DNA of 64,000 nt from Roseisolibacter agri (GTDB lineage Bacteria > Gemmatimonadota > Gemmatimonadetes > Gemmatimonadales > Gemmatimonadaceae). The position numbers and the translations under genes are program-made. Under the pieces are notes generated by a model. It was given only the letters and a program-made list of their open reading frames with translations, ran no database searches and had not been told where the DNA came from. Where the stretch lies: positions 429,673-493,672 of the forward strand of contig NZ_BRXS01000004.1 of the NCBI RefSeq assembly GCF_030159095.1. The letters run 5' to 3'. Shown here piece by piece: positions 52,587 to 61,432 of this stretch. The number at the start of each line of letters is the position of its first letter. The stretch's first letter is position 1.

Positions 52587-52910
52587 ATGGCGAACGCGAT
52601 CGCGGTGACCGACGCGGACTTCGAGTCCGAGGTCGAGAAGCACGAGGGACTGGCCGTGGTGGACTTCTGGGCGACGTGGTGCGGCCCGTGCCGCATGGTC
52701 GCGCCGATCGTCGAGCAGCTCGCCGCGGAGTACGAGGGGAAGGCGAAGGTGCTGAAGCTGGACGTCGACACGAACCAGCGGACGGCCACCAAGTTCAACA
52801 TCCGCTCGATCCCCCAGATCCTGTTCTTCAAGGACGGCAAGCTGGTGGACACCGTCGTCGGCGCCGTGCCGCGCACGGTGCTCGAGGGCAAGTTCAAGCA
52901 GCACGCCTGA
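52587..52910 (+). CDS. trxA: Thioredoxin
   Basis: 107-residue thioredoxin with the active site WCGPC (in VVDFWATWCGPCRMVAPI), cis-Pro loop IRSIPQILFFKDG and standard length. ATG 52587 has GGAGG 5 nt upstream. A strong terminator follows. Confidence 0.97.
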   Translation: MANAIAVTDADFESEVEKHEGLAVVDFWATWCGPCRMVAPIVEQLAAEYEGKAKVLKLDVDTNQRTATKFNIRSIPQILFFKDGKLVDTVVGAVPRTVLEGKFKQHA

Positions 52911-52928
52911 TCGGCCTTGCCGGACGCG

Positions 52929-52964
52929 ACGGGGCGGGTCCTTCCACGGAAGGGCCCGCCCCGT
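52929..52964 (+). terminator. Terminator after trxA
   Basis: 17-bp stem with one mismatch (52929-52945 with 52948-52964), 2-nt loop, 18 bp after the trxA stop. Followed by TTCGCG. Confidence 0.75.
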
Positions 52965-53028
52965 TCGCGTTCCGTCCCGCCCGTGACGCGGCCCACCCCC
53001 GGCGCGCGCTGCTCCGCGCGCGGGGTGG

Positions 53029-53034
53029 TAGCTT
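53029..53034 (+). promoter_or_regulatory. -10 element TAGCTT placing rsmI on a leaderless mRNA
   Basis: TAGCTT ends exactly 7 nt before the ATG at 53042, as before the 10704 and 26802 starts. Confidence 0.5.
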
Positions 53035-53041
53035 GCGCCGC

Positions 53042-53908
53042 ATGTCCGGCACGCTCTACGTCGTCAGCACGCCCATCGGCAACCTCGGGGACCTCACCGC
53101 GCGCGCGTCGGAGGTGCTCCGCACCGTGGACGTCGTGCTCTGCGAGGACACGCGCCACTCGCGCCGCCTGCTCGACCACGTCGGCTCGCAGGTGCCGGCG
53201 CAGGCCTACCACGAGCACAACGAGGCGCGCGCCACGCCGGGGCTCGTCGCGCGGCTCTCGGCCGGCGAGTCGATGGCGATGGTCTCGGACGCCGGGACGC
53301 CGCTCCTCTCCGATCCCGGCGCGCGCCTCGTCCAGGCCGCGCTCGAGGCGGGCGTGCCGGTCGTTCCGGTCCCGGGCGCGTCGGCGCTGCTGGCGGCGCT
53401 CGTCGCCTCCGGGCTCGACGCGACCCGTTTCACCTTCCACGGCTTCCTGGCGCGGAAGGGACGCGAGCGACGCGAGGCGATCGCCGCCGTGGGCGCGTCG
53501 CCCTACACGAGCGTGCTCTACGAGGCGCCCGGGCGCGTGGGCGACACGCTGGCCGAGCTGGCCGAGCGGTGCGGGGGCGCGCGGCCGGCGGCGGTGGCGC
53601 GCGAGCTGACCAAGCAGTTCGAGGAGGTCCGCCGCGGAACGCTCGGGGACCTGGCTGCGTACTACGCGGACGCGGCGGTTCGGGGCGAGGTCGTGCTGGT
53701 CGTCGGCGGCCGCGCCGAGGACGACGGCGCGGCCGCCGATCCGGCGGCGGTGCAGGCCAGGGCCCGCGCCCTGCACGACGCGGGCGCGTCCAGCCGCGAC
53801 GTCGCGCGCGCGCTGGCCGAGGAGTTCGGGCTGCCCCGCAACGAGGCCTACCGCCTAGCCGCGGAAGGCCGCGATCAGACCTCAGGTTCGGGGAGCGAGA
53901 CGGAATGA
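53042..53908 (+). CDS. rsmI: 16S rRNA (cytidine-2'-O)-methyltransferase RsmI
   Basis: 288-residue tetrapyrrole-methylase-fold enzyme that methylates C1402 of 16S rRNA. Motifs: VVSTPIGNLGDLTARA, LCEDTRHSRRLLDH, MVSDAGTPLLSDPGARL, VPVPGASALLAALVASGL, FHGFLARKGRERR and YEAPGRV. ATG 53042 follows a TAGCTT element directly. Its stop overlaps the next ATG (ATGA). Confidence 0.95.
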   Translation: MSGTLYVVSTPIGNLGDLTARASEVLRTVDVVLCEDTRHSRRLLDHVGSQVPAQAYHEHNEARATPGLVARLSAGESMAMVSDAGTPLLSDPGARLVQAALEAGVPVVPVPGASALLAALVASGLDATRFTFHGFLARKGRERREAIAAVGASPYTSVLYEAPGRVGDTLAELAERCGGARPAAVARELTKQFEEVRRGTLGDLAAYYADAAVRGEVVLVVGGRAEDDGAAADPAAVQARARALHDAGASSRDVARALAEEFGLPRNEAYRLAAEGRDQTSGSGSETE

Positions 53909-54678
53909 CGGGAAGGAGCACGCGCCGCGGACGTCGAAGCGCCGCGCGTCCAGGCGCGCGTCCGATCGCGCTCGCCCTCGCGGGCGCGCTGGCCGCGGCC
54001 GGCGCGCTCGTCGCGCGTGCCGACGCCGCGCCGGCGCACGACGCCGCACCACACGCGACGGCGCTGCGCATCCCGCGCCTCACCATCGCCCGGCTGCAGT
54101 ACGACGGCGGCGGCGACTGGTACGCGAACCCGTCGAGCCTTCCCAACCTGCTGACGGCGATCCGCGAGCGCACCACGCTGCGCCCCGAGCGCACCGAGGC
54201 GAAGGTGCGGCTCACCGACGACCAGCTGTGGGACTACCCGTACCTGCACATGACGGGGCACGGCGCGGTCACGCTCAGCGATGCCGAGGTGGCGCGCCTG
54301 CGGGAGTACATCCTGCGCGGCGGCTTCCTGCACGCGGACGACAACTACGGTCTCGACGAGAGCTTCCGGAAGCTCCTCGGCCGCGTCTTCCCGGATCGGC
54401 CGCTGGTGGAGGTGCCGCTCTCGCACCCGATCTACCACCTCGTCTACGACTTCCCGAAGGGGCTGCCGAAGGTGCACCAGCACGACGGCAAGCCGGCCAA
54501 GGGATACGGCATCTTCGTCGGCGACCGGCTCGCGGTCTACTACACGTACGAGTCCGACCTCGGCAACGGCTGGGAGGACGTCGGCACGTATCCGAACGAC
54601 CCGCCAGAGGTGCACGAGCAGGCGCTTCGCATGGGCGTGAACCTGTTCGTCTACGCCGTCACCAGCCGGCTCCCATGA
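53905..54678 (+). CDS. DUF4159 domain protein
   Basis: 257-residue exported protein. A signal segment (PIALALAGALAAAGALVARA) is followed by the DUF4159 pattern ARLQYDGGGDWYANPSSLPN, YPYLHMTGHGAVTLSDAEVA, YILRGGFLHADDNYG and HPIYHLVYDFPKGLP, ending MGVNLFVYAV. Related to a GATase1-like fold; commonly found beside MoxR/Bat-type genes. Overlaps rsmI and the DUF4175 gene by 4 bp each. Function unknown. Confidence 0.85.
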   Translation: MTGRSTRRGRRSAARPGARPIALALAGALAAAGALVARADAAPAHDAAPHATALRIPRLTIARLQYDGGGDWYANPSSLPNLLTAIRERTTLRPERTEAKVRLTDDQLWDYPYLHMTGHGAVTLSDAEVARLREYILRGGFLHADDNYGLDESFRKLLGRVFPDRPLVEVPLSHPIYHLVYDFPKGLPKVHQHDGKPAKGYGIFVGDRLAVYYTYESDLGNGWEDVGTYPNDPPEVHEQALRMGVNLFVYAVTSRLP

Positions 54679-57600
54679 CCGTCCTCACCCTCATCGAGCG
54701 CGAGCGCGCGCGCCTCGTCGCCGCGCTGGTCGGCGCGGGCGTCGCGGGCGGCCTCGCGGGCGCGGGCGCGATCGCCGCCGCTGGCGGCTGGCTGCTGGGC
54801 GACGCGCGCTGGCTGACGCTTCCGCGCGCGCTGCCGTGGCTCCTGTGGGGCGCGATCGTCGGCGCGGCGGCGGCTGCGGCGTGGTGGACGCACACGCGCC
54901 TGCGCCGCGACGGCGCGCCCGGCGCGGTGGCGCGCGCGGTGGAGCACGAGCGCGCGCTGCGCGCCGGCACGGTGCGCGGCGCGCTCGAGATCGCGGATCA
55001 GGGCCCGCTCGGCGCCCTCGCCGCGTCGCAGGTCGCGGAGCGTCTGGGCACCGCGCAGCCGCTCGCGCCGGTGATGCAGCGCCGCGCGCGCGGCCGCGCC
55101 GCCGGCGCGATGGCCGCCGCGGTCGCGGCGATCGTCGCGCTGGTGGCGGTGGCCCTCGGTGCGGGCGACGGGCTCGCGGCGCTGGTGCATCCGATCGACG
55201 CCGCGCGCGGCGCGCTGCTGCCCGCGATCCGCTTCGCCGACGCGCCGTCCGCGCTCGTGCGCGGCGAGCCGCTGGCGCTGCGCGTGGTCGCGCCGGGCCG
55301 ACGCGCGCTGCGCGTCGCGCTGCGCGAGACCGGCCGTCCGTGGCGCGAGCTGACGCTGCCGCTCGATGCCGCGGGCGCGGCGCCGCTGGCGCTCGGTCCG
55401 ACGGACGCCGACGTCGCGCTGGTGGCGACGGACGGACGCGCCCATTCCGACACGCTGCACGTGCGCGTGACCGACCGCGCCTACCTCGGCGACGTGACGG
55501 TGCACGCGGAGTATCCCGCGTACCTGGCGCGCGCCGCGGAGACGCTGTCGCCGGGCGAGCCGCTGCGCGTGCCGCGCGGCACCGCGCTCTCGATCCGCGG
55601 CCGCGCGTCGGTGGCGCTGCAGGCGGTGTCGCTCACCGGCGCGGAGTTCGTCGCGCTCGCGGCGCGCGGCCACGTCTTCGACGGGCGCTTCACGCCGACG
55701 ACGTCGGGCCGCTACACGTGGACCGCCGTCGGCTCCGCGGGCCCCGTGACCGAGTTGCCCGCCGCGCTCGACGTGCAGCTGCTCGCCGATTCGGCGCCCG
55801 CGGTGGTGCTCGCGTCGCCCGCGCAGGACACGCTGATCGACGGGCTGGCCGCGCTGCGCGCGCGCATCCTCGCCAGCGACGACCACGGGCTGACGTCCGT
55901 TGCGCTGCGCACGTGGGTCGAGCGGGCGGACGGGACGCGGCAGGCGCCGGTCACGACGCCGCTCGCGGGTGCGACACCCGCGTGGGCCGGCGAGGCGGGT
56001 ATCCAGCCGTCGGCGATGGCGCTCAAGCCCGGCGACAAGCTGCACGTGCAGGCCGTCGCGACCGACGCGTCGCCGTGGCGGCAGGTCGGCACGAGCCGCG
56101 AGGTGATCCTCAAGGTCCCGTCGGCGAGCGAGCTGCGCGCGCTGGCGCGCGCGTCCGCCGATTCCGCCGTCGCCGGCGCCAACGCGCTCGCGGCGGCGCA
56201 GCGCGAGCTGCAGCGCCGCACCGGTGAGGCCGCGCGCTCGCGCACGAGCCAGACGGCCGGCCGCGCCGAGGGGAATCAGGGCGACCGCCAGCCCCAGATG
56301 GGCTACCAGCAGGCCGAGCGCGCGAAGGGCCTCGCCCAGGAGCAGCGGCAGCTGCAGGACCGCACGCAGCAGCTGCAGGAGCAGGCGAAGCAGCTGGAGC
56401 GGCAGCTCGCGCAGGCGGGCGCGCTCGACACCTCGCTCTCGCGTCAGATGCGCGACGTGCAGAACCTGCTGCGCGACGCGCTCACGCCCGAGATGCAGAA
56501 GCAGCTGCAGCAGCTGGAGAAGAGTGCCGGCTCGCTGTCGCCGAGCGACGCGCGGCAGTCGCTGGAGCAGCTGGCGCAGCAGCAGCGCGCGCTGCGCGAG
56601 CAGCTGGAGAAGAGCGCCGAGATGCTGAAGCGCGCCGCGTTGGAAGGCGCGATGCAGACGCTGAAGGACGAGGCGAAGGAGCTGGCCGGCGAGCAGCAGA
56701 AGCAGGCGGACCGCATGGAGCGCGGCGCGCAGCAGCCCGGCGACGCGGCGAAGGCGCGCGAGCTGGCGGAGCGCTCGCGCGACCTGGGCAAGGACATCGA
56801 CCAGCTGGGCGACCGGCTGTCGCGCGAGAAGGCGAACGTCGGCGCCGAGCGCGTCGCGCAGGCGGAGCAGCACGCGGACAAGTCGGCGGACGCGATGCAG
56901 CGCGCGGCGCAGGCGGTGCCGCGCGGCGCCGATCCGCAGGAGGGGCGGCGCCAGGATCCCGAGCGCCGCGACGGCTCGCGCGCGCAGCAGCAGGAGGCGC
57001 AGCAGGGCGGCGAGCAGCGTCAGGGCGGCGAGCAGCGCCAGGGCAGTGAGCAGCAGCGCGCGGGCGGCACGCCGCAGGGCGCCCCGCAGGCGGGCCAGAA
57101 GCAGAGCGGCCAGCAACAGGGCGCGCAGCAGGGCGCGCAGCAGGGCGGCCAGCAGCAGGCCGGCCAGCAGGGCGAGGGGCAGCAGGGCGAGCGCGGCCAG
57201 CAGAGCGCGCAGCAGCAGGCCGGCGCCGCGCGCGAGGCCGCGAACGAGATGCAGGCGGCGGCCGAGCGACTCGCGGCGGCGCGGCAGGGGCAGATCGAGT
57301 CCTGGAAGGGAGAGCTGAGCCAGCAGCTCGACCGTGCGATCCAGGAGACGATGCAGATGGCGCGCGAGCAGAACGCGCTGGAGCGCGAGGCGCGCGCCGG
57401 CAAGGACGCGAACGGGATGCAGGGCCAGCAGAGCGCCATCCAGCAGGGCGTCGAGCAGGCCGCGCAGCGCCTCGACCAGGCGGGCAAGAGCTCGTCGCTG
57501 CTGTCGCAGCGCGCGCAGCGCGCGATGACCGAGGCCAAGCAGCAGGTCAGCGAGGCGACGCGCGCGGTGCAGAAGGGCGGGCAGCAGCCCGGCGGATCGC

Positions 57601-58259
57601 AGGGCGGCTCCGGGCAGCAGCAGGGGAGCGCGGCCGACGCGATGAAGGAGGCGAGCGAGGCGCTGCAGCGCGCGGCGGCCGCCCTCGTGCGCGATCGCGA
57701 GCGCGTGAACGCCGCCGCGTCCGCGTCCGGCTTCGAGGAGATGGTCGAGCAGCTGAAGCAGCTGGCCGGCCAGCAGGGGCAGATCAACGCGCAGGCGAAC
57801 GCGATGCCGATGCCGATGCCGGGGCAGTCGGGGCAGGGGCAGCGCGACGCGATGCGCCAGCTCTCGCGGCAGCAGAAGGACGTCGCCGAGAAGCTGGAGG
57901 AGATCGGCGACGCCGACGCCACCGGACGCGCCGACGCGCTCGCGCGCGAGGCGCGCCAGCTGGCGGCGGCGCTGGAGCGCGCGGGCGCGGACCCGTCGAC
58001 GCTCCAGCGCCAGCAGACGCTCTATCGTCGCCTGCTGGAGGCGGGCAAGACGCTGGAGCGCGACGAGCGCGACGACACGGGCAAGCGCGAGGCGAAGAGC
58101 GGCACGGGCATCGCGGGCGTGGCACCGGTGGACGGCGCGACGAGCGGCCGCGCGGCGAGCAAGTTCCCGATGCCCACGTGGAACGAGCTGCGCGCGCTGA
58201 GCGCCGAGGAGCGCCGGCTGGTGCTCGAGTACTTCCGTCGCCTGAACGGCACGCCATGA
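54675..58259 (+). CDS. DUF4175 family membrane-anchored coiled-coil protein
   Basis: 1194 residues. Three N-terminal transmembrane helices (near 15-40, 50-75 and 140-160) are followed by Ig-like beta regions (about 190-480). A very long Gln/Ala/Glu/Arg-rich part follows (about 490-1140), with heptad-like stretches such as QQLQEQAKQLERQLAQAG and an almost pure Gln/Gly/Ala segment near 775-850. It ends with a compact MPTWNELRALSAEERRLVLE. Layout matches DUF4175 proteins found with DUF4159. Probable periplasmic structural partner; activity unknown. Confidence 0.75.
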   Translation: MTVLTLIERERARLVAALVGAGVAGGLAGAGAIAAAGGWLLGDARWLTLPRALPWLLWGAIVGAAAAAAWWTHTRLRRDGAPGAVARAVEHERALRAGTVRGALEIADQGPLGALAASQVAERLGTAQPLAPVMQRRARGRAAGAMAAAVAAIVALVAVALGAGDGLAALVHPIDAARGALLPAIRFADAPSALVRGEPLALRVVAPGRRALRVALRETGRPWRELTLPLDAAGAAPLALGPTDADVALVATDGRAHSDTLHVRVTDRAYLGDVTVHAEYPAYLARAAETLSPGEPLRVPRGTALSIRGRASVALQAVSLTGAEFVALAARGHVFDGRFTPTTSGRYTWTAVGSAGPVTELPAALDVQLLADSAPAVVLASPAQDTLIDGLAALRARILASDDHGLTSVALRTWVERADGTRQAPVTTPLAGATPAWAGEAGIQPSAMALKPGDKLHVQAVATDASPWRQVGTSREVILKVPSASELRALARASADSAVAGANALAAAQRELQRRTGEAARSRTSQTAGRAEGNQGDRQPQMGYQQAERAKGLAQEQRQLQDRTQQLQEQAKQLERQLAQAGALDTSLSRQMRDVQNLLRDALTPEMQKQLQQLEKSAGSLSPSDARQSLEQLAQQQRALREQLEKSAEMLKRAALEGAMQTLKDEAKELAGEQQKQADRMERGAQQPGDAAKARELAERSRDLGKDIDQLGDRLSREKANVGAERVAQAEQHADKSADAMQRAAQAVPRGADPQEGRRQDPERRDGSRAQQQEAQQGGEQRQGGEQRQGSEQQRAGGTPQGAPQAGQKQSGQQQGAQQGAQQGGQQQAGQQGEGQQGERGQQSAQQQAGAAREAANEMQAAAERLAAARQGQIESWKGELSQQLDRAIQETMQMAREQNALEREARAGKDANGMQGQQSAIQQGVEQAAQRLDQAGKSSSLLSQRAQRAMTEAKQQVSEATRAVQKGGQQPGGSQGGSGQQQGSAADAMKEASEALQRAAAALVRDRERVNAAASASGFEEMVEQLKQLAGQQGQINAQANAMPMPMPGQSGQGQRDAMRQLSRQQKDVAEKLEEIGDADATGRADALAREARQLAAALERAGADPSTLQRQQTLYRRLLEAGKTLERDERDDTGKREAKSGTGIAGVAPVDGATSGRAASKFPMPTWNELRALSAEERRLVLEYFRRLNGTP

Positions 58260-60076
58260 CGAACGGCCGTGCCGTCCGCGCGACGCGCGCCCTCATGGCA
58301 GCGAGCGCCGCGGGGCGCGCGCTCACGGCAGCGAGCGCTGCGGGGCGCGCGCTCATGGCGGCGTGCGGTGCGGCGCTCGTGATCGCCGCGCCCGCGTCCA
58401 GGGATGCGCACGCGCAGAGCACGCGCAGCGCACCGCTGACGCGCGCGCTCGAGCTGGAGTCGAACGGCAAGTCGCGCGAGGCCGCGGCGCTCTACCGCCA
58501 GGCGCTCGGCGATCCCGCCGCGGGCGACGAGGGCCGCTCGGCCGCGATCCTGGGGCTCGAGCGCGTGTGGGAGGAGCTGGGGCAGCGCGACTCGATCGTG
58601 CCGGTGGTGAACACGTTCCTGCGCACGCGCCCGAACGATCCGACGCTGCGCGGCGTGCAGCTGCGTGCGCTCGTCGCGCTGCGCCGCGACGGCGAGGCCC
58701 GCACGGCGTACGAGATGTGGCGGCGCGCCGCGCCCGGCGACCCGGCGCCCTTCCGCGAGTACGCGCGGCTCCTCCTGCAGGGTGGACGCACGGCCGCGGC
58801 GGACACGGTGCTGCGCGAGGCGATCCCCGCGCTGCGCGGCCCCGGCGGCCAGCGCGCGCTCGCGCTGGAGCTGGCGCAGCTCCACGTCGCGCTGGGCGCA
58901 TGGGAGCGGGCGGCCGGGAGCTGGCGGCAGGCGCTCGACGCGATGCCGTACGTGGAGCTGGCGGCGCTGTTCGCGTTGCAGCCCGCGCCGGTCGCGGCGC
59001 GCGACAGCCTGCTGCCCGCGCTGCTGGAGCCGCCGGTCGCGCTCGTGCCGCGACGCGTGGCGGCCATGCTGCTGATGTCGTGGCGGCGCCCGCGCGAGGC
59101 GTGGCAGGCGCTTGGCGCGGTCGCGTCGGACGACTCGTCGCGCGCCGCATGGCGCGACCTGGCCGAACGGCTCGAGGCCGCGGAGGCGTGGCCGGTGGCG
59201 CGCGAGGCGTGGCTGCGCGTGCTCGAGGCCGACCACGACGCGGACGCGGGCCGGCGCGCGGCCGCCGCCGCGCTCGCGTCGGGCGACGCCGCGGGTGCGC
59301 TCACGCTGCTCGATCGGGCGGGCACGGCCGCCGGCGCGCAGTCGCCGGGCGCCGAGGCCGATGCGACGGTGCTGCGCGTGCGGGCGCTCGGTGCGCTGAA
59401 TCGTGCGGCGGAGGCCGAGCAGGCCGCGAAGGCGGTATCGTCGCGGCTCGCCGAGGGCGACCGCGCGCGCGTCGCCGACGCGCTGGCCGAGGCATGGATC
59501 GCGGGCGGCGACGTGACGCGCGCGCGCGCGGCGCTGGCCGTCGCCGGCGCGCGCGACGACGCGCCGGTCGCGGGCTGGCTCGCGCTGTACGCGGGAGACC
59601 TGAAGCGCGCGCGCACGCTGCTCAAGCGCCCGGCCGAGGACGCGACGACGTCGCGCACCGAGCTGGCGATGACGGCGCTCGCGGTGGTCGCGCGCACGCG
59701 CGCCGACAGCGCGCCGGCGGTGGGCGCGGCGTTCCTGAGCGCGGCGCGCGGCGACAGCGTGCGCGCCGCCGCGCAGTTCCTGGAGGCCGCGGCCGCGCTG
59801 CCCGAGGCCGCGTCGCTGCTGACCGCGGCGGCCGCGCGCGTGCACGCCGCGCGCGGCGACACCGCGTCCGCGCTGCCGCTGTGGGAGCGGATCGCGACGA
59901 CGTACGCGAGCTCGCCCGAGGCGCCCGAAGCCGAGCTGGCGTGGGCGCGGCAGCTGCTGCGCCGGGGCGACGTCGCCGGCGCGCGCACGCGCCTGGAGCA
60001 CCTGATCGTGAACTATCCGGAGAGCGCGCTGGTACCAATCGCGCGGCGCGAGCTCGAGCGCGCGCGCACGCCGTGA
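58256..60076 (+). CDS. Tetratricopeptide-repeat protein
   Basis: 606-residue exported protein built of TPR-like helical pairs (LTRALELESNGKSREAAALY, AAGSWRQALDA, AAARVHAARGDTASALPLWE, LAWARQLLRRGDVAGARTRL), which usually act as protein-binding scaffolds. The N-terminus has three near-copies of a 10-residue unit (ALMAASAAGR) inside the signal region. ATG overlaps the DUF4175 stop by 4 bp. Same operon. Confidence 0.8.
   Translation: MTNGRAVRATRALMAASAAGRALTAASAAGRALMAACGAALVIAAPASRDAHAQSTRSAPLTRALELESNGKSREAAALYRQALGDPAAGDEGRSAAILGLERVWEELGQRDSIVPVVNTFLRTRPNDPTLRGVQLRALVALRRDGEARTAYEMWRRAAPGDPAPFREYARLLLQGGRTAAADTVLREAIPALRGPGGQRALALELAQLHVALGAWERAAGSWRQALDAMPYVELAALFALQPAPVAARDSLLPALLEPPVALVPRRVAAMLLMSWRRPREAWQALGAVASDDSSRAAWRDLAERLEAAEAWPVAREAWLRVLEADHDADAGRRAAAAALASGDAAGALTLLDRAGTAAGAQSPGAEADATVLRVRALGALNRAAEAEQAAKAVSSRLAEGDRARVADALAEAWIAGGDVTRARAALAVAGARDDAPVAGWLALYAGDLKRARTLLKRPAEDATTSRTELAMTALAVVARTRADSAPAVGAAFLSAARGDSVRAAAQFLEAAAALPEAASLLTAAAARVHAARGDTASALPLWERIATTYASSPEAPEAELAWARQLLRRGDVAGARTRLEHLIVNYPESALVPIARRELERARTP
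58289..58378 (+). repeat. Three tandem 30-bp units in the signal-peptide region
   Basis: Units at 58289-58318, 58319-58348 and 58349-58378 encode ALMAASAAGR, ALTAASAAGR and ALMAACGAAL. Copies 1 and 2 differ by few bases; copy 3 has diverged. The array alters the length of the signal peptide and offers internal ATG starts (58295, 58355). Confidence 0.8.
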
Positions 60077-60117
60077 CGGGCGTCCCGCGCCGCGCCGCCT
60101 CCCACTTCCTCGACCGC

Positions 60118-61410
60118 ATGCCGCAGATCCGTCCCGCCGCCCGCGCGCTGCTGCGCGGCGTCGCCCTCGTGTTGGCGCTGGCGCTCGCGCCGGTGCACGC
60201 GCGGCTGGGCGCGCAGATGCTGCTCGTCCCGATGGACGACGCGCAGCGCAACCACCTGAAGGCCTACGGCCTGGTGTACAACGCGCTGAAGGACGGCCAG
60301 AAGGGCGAGTGGCTGCTGAACTATCGCGGCGGCGCGTACTTCCTCCCGGACCTGCAGGAGCTGCGGCGCCGCGCCGCGCTGGCCGGCGTCAGCATCGAGC
60401 CGATCGACGACGCCGCGGTCGCGAGCATCCGGCGCGAGCTGGCCGCGGGCAACATGGACGCCGTGCCGCTGGAGAAGGCGCCGAAGGTCGCGATCTACAC
60501 GCCGACCACCGCGCAGCCGTGGGACGACGCGGTGACGCTCGCGCTGACGTACGCCGACATCCCGTTCGAGAAGATCTGGGACGACGAGGTGCTCGACGGG
60601 AAGCTCTCGAACTACGAGTGGGTGCACCTCTTCCACGAGGACTTCACGGGCCAGCAGAACAAGCTGTACCTCGGCTACCGCGACGCGCCGTGGTTCATCG
60701 AGCAGCGGCAGCGCGGGCTGGCGACGGCGCGCAAGTACGGGCTGACCTCGATGCCCGCGCTCAAGAAGGCGGTAGCCGAGAAGATCCGGCAGTACGTGGA
60801 GAACGGCGGGTTCCTGTTCGCGATGTGCGGCGCGACCGAGTCGCTCGACCTCGCGGTGGCCGGCCGCGACGTCGACTTCGCGGGGCCGCAGGTGGACGGC
60901 ACGCCGCCGGACGCGGATGCCGACCGCCGCATGCAGTGGAGCCGCACCTTCGCGTTCCGCGACGCGCGGCTGGAGTCGCCCTTCCTCAACACGCTGAGCG
61001 ACATCGACGGCCACCAGGTGAACGTCCCCGGACGCCGCCAGCCGCTCGGCACGTTCCAGCTGTTCGGCTTCTCGGCCAAGTTCGATCCCGTGGCGACCAT
61101 GCTGGTGCAGGACCACCGCGGAGTGATCGACGACTTTTATGGGGTCACCACGTCCTTTACCCGGCGCACGCTGAAGCCCGGCGTCACCGTGCTGGCGAAC
61201 GAGGACGGCGCGGCGTGGGTGAAGTACGTGCACGGCGACTACGGCAAGGGCTCGTGGACGTACCTGGGCGGCCACGATCCGGAGGACCCGCAGCACGCGA
61301 TCGGCAACGCGCCGACGGACCTCGCGCTGCACCCCAACTCGCCGGGCTACCGGCTGATCCTCAACAACGTCCTGTTCCCGGCCGCGAAGAAGAAGCCGCT
61401 GAAGACCTGA
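60118..61410 (+). CDS. AsnB-like exported protein ('asparagine synthetase B' type)
   Basis: 430 residues. A signal peptide (RALLRGVALVLALALAPVHA) precedes a protein of the FCB-group type often labelled asparagine synthetase B: LLVPMDDAQRNHLKAYGLVY, EWLLNYRGGAYFLPD, PWDDAVTLALTYADIPFEKI, WVHLFHEDFTGQ. There is no glutamine-amidotransferase Cys at the N-terminus nor an AsnB ATP-PPi loop, so the label is misleading. The YVENGGFLFAMCGATESLDL region suggests a GATase1/ThuA-like fold. It lies 41 bp after the TPR gene, closing the operon. Confidence 0.75.
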   Translation: MPQIRPAARALLRGVALVLALALAPVHARLGAQMLLVPMDDAQRNHLKAYGLVYNALKDGQKGEWLLNYRGGAYFLPDLQELRRRAALAGVSIEPIDDAAVASIRRELAAGNMDAVPLEKAPKVAIYTPTTAQPWDDAVTLALTYADIPFEKIWDDEVLDGKLSNYEWVHLFHEDFTGQQNKLYLGYRDAPWFIEQRQRGLATARKYGLTSMPALKKAVAEKIRQYVENGGFLFAMCGATESLDLAVAGRDVDFAGPQVDGTPPDADADRRMQWSRTFAFRDARLESPFLNTLSDIDGHQVNVPGRRQPLGTFQLFGFSAKFDPVATMLVQDHRGVIDDFYGVTTSFTRRTLKPGVTVLANEDGAAWVKYVHGDYGKGSWTYLGGHDPEDPQHAIGNAPTDLALHPNSPGYRLILNNVLFPAAKKKPLKT

Positions 61411-61432
61411 GCGGCGCCGACGCGCGCGCGGC

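Noticed and set aside
60118..61410. Calling this gene asnB
   Set aside because: Exported, and missing the catalytic Cys and ATP-PPi loop of asparagine synthetase.
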